64,000 nt of DNA from Lytechinus pictus (taxonomy: Eukaryota > Echinodermata > Echinoidea > Temnopleuroida > Toxopneustidae). Positions 1 through 9,789 of this stretch are shown here, one piece after another (position 1 is the first letter of the stretch; each line of letters opens with the position of its first letter). Under the pieces are notes generated by a model. That model ran no database searches. It was not told the DNA's origin and saw only the letters and a list, made by a program, of their open reading frames with translations. A program made the translations under genes and the position numbers. The stretch is from assembly GCF_037042905.1 (NCBI RefSeq), contig NC_087246.1:31176001-31240000 (forward strand). Reading direction: 5' to 3'.

Positions 1-559
1 ATAAGGGTGTAAAAAACCCTAAAATAATGAAAAAAGGGTATCTATTTTCGCTAGGAAGCTACGTGTTTAGGATGTACTTTTTGCCCCAAGAGTCAACACG
101 TTCATGTTTAGAGTACGATTTGCGCGAGGTGTGGCTGTACTTACTAAACCCAATGATGTAGGTAAAGGTAAAACCGACGACCAATCAACGTCTAATTGAA
201 ACTATCGCTGTACTTGTTTAGGGGTTCAATTCACTTACATTGACGAGCGGATACCACATGCGCGACCAAAAAAACACGTAAAAAGGATGTCTATTTCAAG
301 ATAGGGCACGTTAAGTATTTAACGTAATAAGGGTGTAAAAAACCCTAAAATAATGAAAAAAGGGTATCTATTTTCGCTAGGAAGCTACGTGTTTAGGATG
401 TACTTTTTGCCCCAAGAGTCAACACGTTCGTGTTTAGAGTACGATTTGCGCGAGGTGTGGCTGTACTTACTAAACCCAATGATGTAGGTAAAGGTAAAAC
501 CGACGACCGATCAACGTCTAATTGAAACTATCGCTGTACTTGTTTAGGGGTTCAATTCA
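1..559. repeat. Tandem repeat, 326-bp period
   Basis: The sequence from 1 recurs from 327, nearly identical for about 230 bases; I see only a few changes such as A/G at the TTCATG/TTCGTG site. The second copy then diverges after TTCAATTCA near 559. The window probably begins inside a longer array. Confidence 0.9.
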
Positions 560-639
560 GGGAACATTTGCCAATCGAATCGTTTTGTTTCCAATACTTG
601 TTAAGGGTAGGATTTTACAGCCAATACTTGTTAAGGGGT

Positions 640-742
640 GCATTTTCAGTATATATGGAAAATATGTGTTTAGGGTGCTTTTCGAGATCCCATGGTCGCG
701 CATGGTATCCACTCGTGAATGGAAGTGGCCAACCCGGGGCTC
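640..742. repeat. Interspersed repeat shared with 17065-17162
   Basis: About 95 bp containing GTGTTTAGGGTGCTTTTCGA and CATGGTCGCGCATGGTATCC is present here and again in STYXL1 intron 7 with few differences. It follows directly on the tandem-repeat region, so the two may belong to one larger element. Confidence 0.75.
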
Positions 743-1193
743 TGGTCTGCCACTTTTTTGCGGCGGAGCCCAGCCAGCAGAACCATCTAACTTAGGTCCT
801 ACTTGGTCTTGAATTTCACAACGCTAGGCAGCTGCAGCACAAAACTGTATGATGGTGGTCCAAGTCTGCGCACCTAACGATTTGAGTTAAGATTTAACAT
901 GAATTACTTTTTAATTTATTTCACAAAATCTTTCAGTTGATAATGTTCCTTATTAATATTATTATGAGAAAGTGTACCAAATACCTCATAAAAATTTGAA
1001 ATATATGATTTTCTCAGAAAAAACCTTGGGTGGTCATTATTAGAATTTAGATTGAACCACCCAAGGGTTCATTACATGCCGCAGCGCACAGAAAAATCAA
1101 GCCATAGAAGTCGTGTGTTGTGGACACCAGAAGTGGGATCCCAGCATGCGCGACCCACTAGTTAGAAATCCACTGCCAAACGCGGTTCGTGGT

Positions 1194-1223
1194 GCGAGGT
1201 TAGTATACTAATACTAACCTCGC
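1194..1223. repeat. 30-bp near-palindrome GCGAGGTTAGT...ACTAACCTCGC
   Basis: The arms GCGAGGTTAGTA and its complement flank a short TACTAA centre. The same arms form a perfect 24-bp palindrome at 5211-5234, both followed by GTGTGAGTG-like sequence. Confidence 0.7.
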
Positions 1224-1503
1224 AATACGTGTGAGTGGATTGAACCAAAAAATGGTCCCCCATGTTTGCACGCGATTCGGGGATTTTGATGAAAAAGACT
1301 GCATTTTGAGGCCTTCACATGAAATGCCCAAAATTCATTATTTTTCCTCCATTTTGTGTCTGATTTTTTTTAATGAATATCTTTCTAAGCTATGTATAGG
1401 CCTAGCATGTGTAAAGTCTGTGGTCGTCGCGTATCTTCTTTTAGTAGAATCGCACAGATACGCATATGCGTAGACTTGTCTTGGACTTGGGGGAACTTGC
1501 CAT

Positions 1504-2180
1504 ACCGGTACTAGCCAGGCGGCTTCTAGAGAGTAAAAATCATTTACTAACGTAAGGTCACTCTCATACGAAGCCAGGGCTTCCGTCATATACTTTTGCG
1601 TGTACCACCAAAAAACCTGAAACTTTCGCCCCCGAGATTTCTACTTTCTTTCTAAAAGATCTAGCCCTAAATCATGTACATGGGATACAACTTCATTTCC
1701 GACATTTCTACACTATGGATTTTATTTTTAGACAAGAATTCATTTTAAAAAATGAGAAAAATATCATGAATAGACGGAAGAGACTTGCCCGATGTTTACG
1801 CCGCCATCTTATTTTCTATTGTTCTTCCCCAACGTTACGCGACGCAAGCGTCCGTATCGTGGGTGAAGAACAATAGAAAACAAGATGGCGGCGTAATGAT
1901 ATTTTTCTCATTTTTCATGATATTTTTCTCATTTTTTTTTGATGAATTCTTGTCTAAAAATAAAATCCATAGCGTAGAAATGTAGGAAATGAAGTTGTAT
2001 CCCATGTACATGATTTAGGGCTAGATCTTTTAGAAAGAAAGTAGAAATCTCGGGGGCGAAAGTTTCAGGTTTTTTGTGGTACACGCAAAAGCATATGACG
2101 GAAGCCCTGGCTTCGTATGAGAGTGACCTTACGTTAGTAAATGATTTTTACTCTCTAGAAGCCGCCTGGCTAACCGGTAC
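1504..2180. repeat. Large foldback element, arms about 320 bp
   Basis: The left arm (from ACCGGTACTAGCCAGGCGGC near 1504) is the near-exact reverse complement of the right arm, which ends at GCCGCCTGGCTAACCGGTA near 2180. The arms run through the AAGATCTAGCCCTAAATCATG and GACAAGAATTC segments to a centre at about 1797-1895, where the two copies of CGCCGCCATCTT face each other. The left arm has an extra ~36 bp near 1770. Overlapping ORFs here are shadows of the palindrome. Confidence 0.9.
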
Positions 2181-2261
2181 CCACATACCTGAATAACAAA
2201 TCCGCTTTTTTTCATGTTTTTTATGGAAAATAATTACTCACATGAACATGACCCACGTCGA

Positions 2262-2352
2262 TTCTGATATTTTTCTCATTTTTTTTGGATGAATTCTTGT
2301 CTAAAAATAAAATCCATAGCGTAGAAATGTCGGAAATGAAGTTGTATCCCAT
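2262..2352. repeat. Partial extra copy of the foldback right arm
   Basis: Repeats the segment from GATATTTTTCTCATTTTTTT through GATGAATTCTTGTC to GAAGTTGTATCCCATG of the 1504-2180 element, same orientation as its right arm. Confidence 0.8.
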
Positions 2353-2929
2353 GAACCACTCATGGGATCAATGCATCTCGCGTGCGAAGGATTCATATGC
2401 ACATGGTGCACGCGAATTTTTCACACCCTTTTTACTAAAATAACTATGCCATTCCTTTTAAAATAATGTTTCTAATTGTGCTATGACACTTACCGAACCA
2501 TATGGATCGTTTCTTGTCTTCTCTTTGGTGTGTTTTTAAGAAAAAAAAAGAATTTTCTCGTGATCTTCACGTAGATACCGCAGGGTCATCGTGGTTGTAA
2601 ACTTTTGCTTAAAGAGGGCGCGCGATATAATTCACAAGATGTTTGTTTACGGTTCTGCAGCTTGTACTGCTAGCTGCATTTTAGACGCTCAGCATTATTT
2701 TCCTCTTTCTGTTTTTTTTTGTTGCTGTCAAGCGGTATTTTCTATTGTAGCGCCATCAGCGATGATGAAATGTAAAGAGTCGCCGTGAAATGAAGAAAAA
2801 TTATGTCACATTAATTCGTTAGTTTGTTTCCTATTTTTTTGCACTTTTTTCTTCTTCCTCATCTATGATCAAAGGTGAATACCTTTTTTTGATATCTGTT
2901 CTAAAAGCTGGACATTTTAAATATTTTGT

Positions 2930-3050
2930 TCAAGTAAATAAATCAACAGGATAGTAATCAAAATGCGATAGAGCTGCCCGAGCTGAAAATTCTGATACAA
3001 GGACTTGAAAATAAAACATTCTGAGCACTTTTTATAACCATGATGAGACC

Positions 3051-3087
<37 letters not shown>

Positions 3088-3850
3088 ATATATATGTATA
3101 TGAAATAAGCTAACACGAAAAACAGACGTTTTGGGGACTGTTAAATAAGAATTCATGAGTGGGATAGGTAACTATCTATTCTATTCTTGTTTGTTTTCTA
3201 TTATTATTTGTGTGTTGTGTTTATTTTTCTTGAAGCACCAAAAGGTGGACATGTCCGCTAAGATATATTAACGAAGTCACCATTATTATCACAAGCTAAC
3301 GGATCAAAATGCGAGCGTGAAACGTGAGCTTCTTTTTTTCTTAATTCAGTCTTAACGATACTTTTTCATCATATTTTAAAAGTGAATCTCATGATTCAAA
3401 ATGATAAATGCTTGTCGCACGGGCAGAAATAGCGGGACCAATAGTTATTTTCAATATTCCGAACTGCATTCTGGACGTTGTATAAGCGCCTTTGTATAAC
3501 AATTAAAAGGGTAGGCCTTACCTTACAAATTATGCGAGCGCTGAACTTTTGGACATTTAAACCTCAACAAATGGACATTTTTAAAATATGAACAACATCA
3601 TAAATGTCACTTACAAAAATGATGCCAGCGCGAAGCTCGCGCTTAGAGTTTTTGATATTGATGACAGGACTGTATCTAAATGAAAAATAATGCGAGGGCA
3701 TTTGCGCTTTTAAATTTGGGATTTGAAAAGTCCAACAGATTACCTATACTTTTAAAAGAGGAATGACCTCCAGAATTCAAGCGCGAAGCGCCAGTAGATT
3801 TATGTTGAAGTTTAGACCTAGAACAGGGACGTTGAACCTTTATAATCATG
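2930..3850. repeat. Degenerate GCGCGAAGCGC-type array (minus orientation)
   Basis: Motifs such as CCGAGCTGAAAATTCTGAT, GCGCGAAGCTCGCGC and GCGCGAAGCGC recur through this stretch and are the reverse complement of the TTTTCAGCTCGCGCTTCGCG family found at 16.6-17.2 and 35.1-36.4 kb. Copies are strongly diverged. Confidence 0.5.
3051..3101. repeat. (TA)n microsatellite
   Basis: Nearly pure TA dinucleotides with a few interruptions. Confidence 0.9.
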
Positions 3851-3899
3851 AAAAAGATGGTATTTTTATAAATAAAACATAGGAGTCTAATTTTGTTTT

Positions 3900-4436
3900 A
3901 GTGTTAATATTCAGATCTTCAAACTTGACATTTTCCTATCCCCTTCATCATCCCCTCTCCTTCTCCCTTTCCCCCATTTTCGTTCTCCCTTCTTTTCTTC
4001 TCTCCCTTTCCCTTCCCTTTTTCGCTTTTCCTTTCCCTTCTTTTCTTTCCTTTCTCCCTCCCCTACTCTTTTCTCGCTCTTTCCATTTTTCTTTCCCTCT
4101 CCCTTCCCCTCTTCCTTTCTTTTGTTTTCTTTCTATTTTATGGTCTCCTTTTCCCTCTCTCTCCTTTACCTTTCCCCCTCCCCTGATCTGTCTTTTATTG
4201 TCTCTCCTTCCCTTTCCCGCCCCCTCCATTCCCTTTCTCCCTTTTTCCTTTCCGTTCTTTTCTTTCCTTTCTCCCTCCCCTACTCTTTTCTCGCTCTTTC
4301 CAATTTTCTTTCTCTCTCCCTTCCCCTCTTCCTTTCCTTTGTTTTCTTTCTATTTTATGGTCTCCTTTTCCCTCTCTCTCCTCTACCTTTCCCCCTCCCC
4401 TTTTCCTTTCCCTTTCCCTCTCCTTTTTTGTGCAAA
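3900..4436. repeat. Pyrimidine-rich tract with a 217-bp tandem duplication
   Basis: A strand-asymmetric CT/TTTCCC tract. The segment starting TTCTTTTCTTTCC at 4038 recurs at 4255, each copy including CCCTACTCTTTTCTCGCTC and TATTTTATGGTCTCC. The long ORFs on both strands are low-complexity products of this repeat. Confidence 0.85.
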
Positions 4437-4822
4437 CATTAACACGAATATCTTGCTTCCTACACACACACACAAACGCCCGCAATCTAACACACGTAAT
4501 GCGAAACAATCGGGACATTCTCATTTTGTTCATATATATATATGTATATTTTCTCAATGAACATTTTCATCTATTTAAAGCTTTGAAAATTATTAAACAA
4601 TGATTCCATAGGCGAAATCTCAATGATCATTAGGAAGGTACTTTACCCATTTTCATTTTATGTCATTGTGATTATTCCATACTAAGGCAACATATTTTGG
4701 ATATAAAAATACGTGAAGGATATGTTCCTCTTCTGTTTTATACTTTAACAGAAAACATTTTGTTCAACCAAATTATGATTTGTATTTCCAAGTTCCATGT
4801 AATATTTTCATTGGAAAATCTC

Positions 4823-4880
4823 TTAAAGGTCAAGTGCACCCCAGAAAAAATTGTTTGAATAAATAGAGAACTATGTTGAT
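4823..4880. repeat. Truncated end of TTAA foldback family A
   Basis: TTAAAGGTCAAGTGCACCCC and following AATAAATAGAGAA match the terminus of the complete elements at 35381 and 40580. No opposite arm is seen within 700 bp. Confidence 0.65.
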
Positions 4881-5210
4881 TTTTGGTACAATTTCCTATT
4901 ATGCGCCGACGACTTGAATCGAGAATGTTCGATAGGAAAATTTCGCATTTCGATTGTTGTTTGCGTAATTTCCACCGCAGTACGAAGGATGACTAAGGAC
5001 GGACCGAGCGAAGTATCCTGGTTGAGATTTGGAGGTAAGCGATAAAAACACTTTAATAAATAATTTATAATTTCTTTTTCAAATAAACTTAAACCATACG
5101 ATCAAGATTAACATAGTGGACAAATATTGAAAGGTTTGGCGTAGTTTAGTCCCTCACATTCGTGTGATGAATGAAAACGTCAAAATGCACTATGAAATCA
5201 CATGTGTTGT

Positions 5211-5234
5211 GCGAGGTTAGTATACTAACCTCGC
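5211..5234. repeat. Perfect 24-bp palindrome
   Basis: GCGAGGTTAGTA followed by its exact reverse complement, matching the near-palindrome at 1194-1223. It lies about 45 bp before a solo copy of the foldback arm described at 1504-2180. Confidence 0.75.
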
Positions 5235-5256
5235 ATGTTGTGTGAGTGCCCATGAA

Positions 5257-5450
5257 CATGATTTAGGCAAATTAGATTTAGGGCTAGATCTTTTAGAAAG
5301 AAAGTAGAAATCTCGGGGGCGAAAGTTTCAGGTTTTTTGGTGGTACACGCAAAAGCATATGACGGAAGCCCTGGCTTCGTATGAGAGTGACCTTACGTTG
5401 GTAAATGATTTTTACTCTCTAGAAGCCGCCTGGCTAACCGGTAGGCGGTA
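5257..5450. repeat. Solo copy of the foldback right arm
   Basis: Matches the right arm of 1504-2180 from the GATTTAGGGCTAGATC segment to CCGCCTGGCTAACCGGTA with very few differences (e.g. TTAGTA to TTGGTA). No left arm is present nearby. Confidence 0.85.
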
Positions 5451-5889
5451 CCCACATACTGTAGGTATGTGCGAATACAGGCGCATCGCGAGCGCTGGTT
5501 TTGGCTGCACGGTTTTCGCGCGGGTTTCGCTGCAAGTGGCATCGCCTCTGTCTGGGAGGCTCATCGAAAATGGGGTTTCATGCGCATGCGCACATAGTTG
5601 ATGCAATCTCGTGCCTTGATACAGACAGTTGAAAATGTGCTCTTTCTGTACATATAAGTTTCAATGTGGATACTCGCCTGTGAAGTGTGGATATCGGAGC
5701 TTGAAAGTTCATCAAATTTTTGGATGCGCAAATGATCGAAATTTTTTAATGGTAAGTAGAACTACGATCCAATTATGTATCTGAATTGTTATAGAATATA
5801 TTCAAATCAATAAAAAAATTAAAATTAAAAGATTCTATCGTTGAGCCGTCCAGATATAAGAGAAGCGAGCTACCCTTGTCACAGCCGGT

Positions 5890-5971
5890 CTCTCGGCAGT
5901 CGAGCTGCCCGATGCGGTGGGCTCCCGTCCGTCTTTCGGCAGTCGAGCTACCGGTACCCGATGCGGAGGGC
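5890..5971. repeat. Direct duplication of a CGGCAGTCGAGCT segment
   Basis: TCGGCAGTCGAGCTGCCCGATGCG at about 5893 is repeated at about 5934 with a GTACCGG insertion. Local GC-rich duplication with no gene seen. Confidence 0.6.
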
Positions 5972-6184
5972 TTGGTGACGGGAGCGGTCGATAGTGAGTC
6001 GTTCATGCTGGATTGAACTGGATCTAAATTGTTTACTTGATAATATTGTGCCTTTTTCTGAAAATGTCTGTCATTATACCGTAGATTGTTATTCTGATAT
6101 TGATTTAAATATATACATTTTGTCACAAAAACATTCTTTCCTCCTAAGGTTATAGAGTCAACATGTTTTACTTTGATTGTTCAA

Positions 6185-6575
6185 TCATGTTTTATCATTT
6201 GGAAACTGGATTCTTTTGGAAGTGGAATATTAATGTTGACTTATTAAATTAAAATGCAAAATCTATAGTGTTTCTTTTTTTTCTTTTGTAGAAAAAAAAT
6301 ATATTTTGAAACTTTTCAATGTTTCATTATTTTGAGACTGAATTTGCTTTTGAAAGGGGAATATCATAAATGTTGACTTTTTAATTAAAATGCAAAAATT
6401 GTTAATTTTTCAGTTTCTTTTTTTATATATTTTTTAAAGTTTCTTTTTTAAATTATTGTATTGTTTATTTTTTCATTTTTGGGGGGTCATATTTCATTAT
6501 TAGGAGACTGGATTTGCTTTTGAAAGGAGAATATCTTAAATGTTGATTTTTTTATTAAAATGCACGAACTAGATG
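6185..6575. repeat. Three diverged direct repeats, about 75-90 bp each
   Basis: Copies from about 6189, 6322 and 6491 share GGAAACTGGATT / GAGACTGAATTTGCTTTTGAA, AATGTTGACTT and TTAAAATGCA, separated by T-rich spacers. Confidence 0.65.
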
Positions 6576-7197
6576 TTGTTTATTTTTTTGTTGTAATTTT
6601 TTTCACTCTTGTAAGAAAATACATGAAAACTCAGAGGAAAGAATATTTCATTTCCAGATGGGTCTAAGTCATGTATTTATGTTTTCTTTATTATTAATTT
6701 TACTATTTATTTTTTTATTCACTTTTCTTTTTTTAGGGGCGCAGGTGGGGGTTGTGTTTTGAATTGGAAAATGGGGATGGGATTGGTACAAGTTTTTGTG
6801 TCACTTTTGTTTCTCTTGTTTTTAGTGCTTGTTTGGAGCTTTGATGTCTGTTTTGTTGTTGTTTAGAGCTTTGTTATATATTTTTCCTGGTTGTTTTTTG
6901 TTTTGTTTTGAAAGAAATAGACCACTCTTTTCCTTTTCTTTTGGCTTCGACTAATAATTTGAATTTATTTATTTTTCTTTAAAAAGAGAGCTCAAACAGG
7001 GCCTTAGTAATACAATGTATGTATACAAATATAAGACATTGACAACTGATAGAATATATTAAAACTTAATTTTCGTCCTTCTTGATACTTGAAATAAATT
7101 GCATACAATTCTACATACATATTTTACACTCAGCTGCTCATTTCTTCTAAAAAAATGTAATCACATGTCCATTGTCTCTCAAATCAAAAGCTACATA

Positions 7198-7539
7198 TTA
7201 TATACATGTATTATGTATAACAAATTGTTGAAACAATAGAATACATAAGGAATTCTCGCTACCCCAAATAGCGATTTCGCCGAGATCCGGGAAAATCCCT
7301 GTAACGTGCATTGCATTATGGGATAGCTTTTTCGGTATTACAACTTCCTGTTCGGAAGTCCAATGCACTGTTTTGCCATTCAGATCAACAGTGCCGTCAT
7401 GCACAACAACACAACGTCGCTTTCGCTCGGAAAGTTCGTGATCACAACCCTCTCTTTCACGATACAGTTTAACAGTTTTACAGCCTTTTCTGCTAAAGTC
7501 ACTAATTCTGCCCGACGCTTTCCATTGCACGGTATTCAT
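7198..7539 (-). CDS. Unrecognised ORF, 113 codons, possible exon or element-borne ORF
   Basis: Minus-strand ORF beginning MNTVQWKASGRISDFSRKG, rich in charged residues with no low-complexity bias, unlike most random ORFs here. A CTGACAG acceptor-like sequence directly precedes its ATG. The C-terminal part runs through the left copy of a perfect 21-bp inverted repeat (7251-7271). I recognise no domain. It may be an internal exon of an unknown gene, part of a transposon, or chance. Confidence 0.25.
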   Translation of the reverse strand: MNTVQWKASGRISDFSRKGCKTVKLYREREGCDHELSERKRRCVVVHDGTVDLNGKTVHWTSEQEVVIPKKLSHNAMHVTGIFPDLGEIAIWGSENSLCILLFQQFVIHNTCI

Positions 7540-8005
7540 CTGTCAGTTAAGATTTTTTTAAGTTCCGAAACTGATTTTTATCCATTTTGTGGTCGACGAA
7601 AAATTGAACGAAATGAATGCTGTATATATTTAGCGTCTAGTTGAATACGATCGTGATGTCAGGCCGGTCGCTAAATGCAAAATTTTAAGATATTCATTAT
7701 TTGTTTGATTTTTTTATAACCAAATAAAAACATGAATAAAAATTATTTTCACGTGAAATATATTTTTTATTTTTATTTATAATTCAAATGGAATAAAAAC
7801 TAACCAAATGTAATAAAAAGTATTATACTCTGTACATATTATTACGCTGATTGGCATCGATTTCTGCGTGGTGGAAAACTCAGTATCGCGAACCTAGCAC
7901 GAGCATGACTCTAAACCGGAAGTGGTGATGACGACCCGACGGAGTGAAAATTATCTCGTCTCGCGCATTATGAGATTTTTGTTCCTATTTGGGGTAGCGA
8001 GAATT
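7251..8005. repeat. Perfect 21-bp inverted repeat pair 713 bp apart
   Basis: 7251-7271 (AATTCTCGCTACCCC and on) and 7985-8005 are exact reverse complements. The arms do not extend far. They may be terminal repeats of a short element, or a rearrangement junction. Confidence 0.55.
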
Positions 8006-8751
8006 GGTGAAACAATCAAAATCATCAGAAAAAAGCACACATATTTTTATTTGGTCATACAAAGTACAAAAGAAAATGTTTTATATGTAAAAAAGGACCC
8101 CCGTACATACACATATACAAAATTACAATACTAAGTTGAAAAAGAGCTTGTAATTTATATCAGAAAAACAAAGAAATACATTAGAAATTACAATAACAAT
8201 ACTTTAGACAAATTCATTTAGAAAATTATCTACATGATGCTGTCTTGATGCCAACTAAATTATATGAATTATCTATCATAATCACCTTCATTTGGCAAAA
8301 AAAGAGGCGAGTAATTGTGATTTTGTGTTATTTGCATAATTAATTGGAATTAATTAGAAGAAATTATTTTACACATAATAAGAAAAATTACAAGATGAAT
8401 TGATATACATCAATTGAGCATTCTCTCACCTTTCCATTGATACCTAAATTACTTCATAGGACTCAAAAACAAAGAAGTTAGAACCTGTTGAAGACTTGGG
8501 TTCAAAATGGTCACAAAATGGTCACAAAAATGGGTTCTGTACTCCATTGACTTTACATTAAGACAATGACCACAAATTTGGATGAATATGCGCAACTTAA
8601 ACTGGAATAACTTTCTAATTTCTTGATGAAAATTAAAGTTCTTGGTATCATTTTAAAGGTCTTTTTAAGAGCTTTCAAGTGATACCAAATTTATTCATAT
8701 TTGATGATTTTCATTTTTTTTGTCACATACCTACTAATATATGTCACATAG

Positions 8752-8838
8752 GCCTACCTGAATAACAAATCCGCTTTTTTTCATGTTTTTAATGGAAAAT
8801 AATTACTCACATGAACATGACCCACGGCCACGTCGATT
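8752..8838. repeat. Copy of the 2187-2262 flank sequence
   Basis: ACCTGAATAACAAATCCGC through TTACTCACATGAACATGACC is repeated from the sequence immediately right of the 1504-2180 foldback, suggesting that it belongs to the same repeat family. Confidence 0.75.
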
Positions 8839-9779
8839 CTATAAAAACTGAAGACAGTGAAGTTAGTGCCGTCGCCGAATTGACGTGCCCAGCAGTGATT
8901 TTGACTGGATCTAGATTCTAGTTCCACTGAAGTGGCGACGTCCCCGGGGGGCTCGCGGTGGGCGGAACGCTACCGCGTACCGGTACCTACCTAACGTTAG
9001 GCCGGTACATGGCCACGCCACGCGAGCGGCTCATGTCATGATCAAGTTAACCGGCGCGGCACGATTGTTCTCAAATCTCATGAAATACCTCCATTCAGTT
9101 CATATTTACCTGACACGAAGTTGAGAAACTCTTCATCGATTGTGCCCTTAAGAGACACCTTTGAATTCCGTTTTTCAACATGATGACTGATATTTTCAAC
9201 TAGTTTTCCTCAAAGAAATTCTAAGAATGAGTTTTCTCCGACTCTGTTCGTGCTCCGTGTGACGTAATGAGAAGGGTAAAGGTTAATCGATCGACGGTCG
9301 CTAGACGCAGGTGACATGCTCCTATTCGGCATATAGAAAAAACATTTTGTTTACGCTGTTTTTAAAATGTTTTTTTTGAAAGAATGGGACTTTGAATATA
9401 TATTTAAATAACTAAAATAATATTTTGTTGAACATGTAAATGTAAAAAATGATTTCAATGTGCATTGAACAATAAATAATGATAGAAACGACTGTTGCTT
9501 TCTCAGAGTTTCTGCACAGATGATATTAGAGACAAAAGTACATTCTTTATCATAGGTATTCACGTGAACAGACGATCACGACGTGTGTTGTAGACATATA
9601 ATATGGTGTTTTACCAGTCCAATTTGCTACCTGTAAACAAATATGTGAGGAGCTCACATGTTAGCCTTAGCAACGCTATGCAATTCGTGGTGTGAATTTT
9701 AAAGGGCTGAAAACGAAACTCTCTCTGTCGTCTTCTCTACCTCAGTCAGATTTTCTACCAAGGATATTATTATTGGCTC

Positions 9780-9788
9780 ATGAATTAA
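9780..9788 (+). promoter_or_regulatory. Minimal uORF (Met-Asn-stop) abutting the STYXL1 start
   Basis: ATG AAT TAA lies directly upstream of the STYXL1 initiator: its stop ends at 9788 and the main ATG begins at 9790. If it is in the mature 5' UTR, such a tiny uORF would make initiation depend on leaky scanning or very local reinitiation. Whether the transcript includes it is not known from sequence. Confidence 0.4.
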
Positions 9789-9789
9789 G

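Noticed and set aside
1338-1985. Mirror-image ORFs beginning MTEALASYESDLTLVN
   Set aside because: They occur on opposite arms of the foldback and in its solo copy at 5359; repetition of DNA, not a gene family, explains them.
3901-4560. 219-codon open reading frame and its opposite-strand partners
   Set aside because: Product is only Phe/Leu/Pro/Ser (or Arg/Glu/Lys/Gly) from a CT-rich tandem repeat; no gene-like composition.
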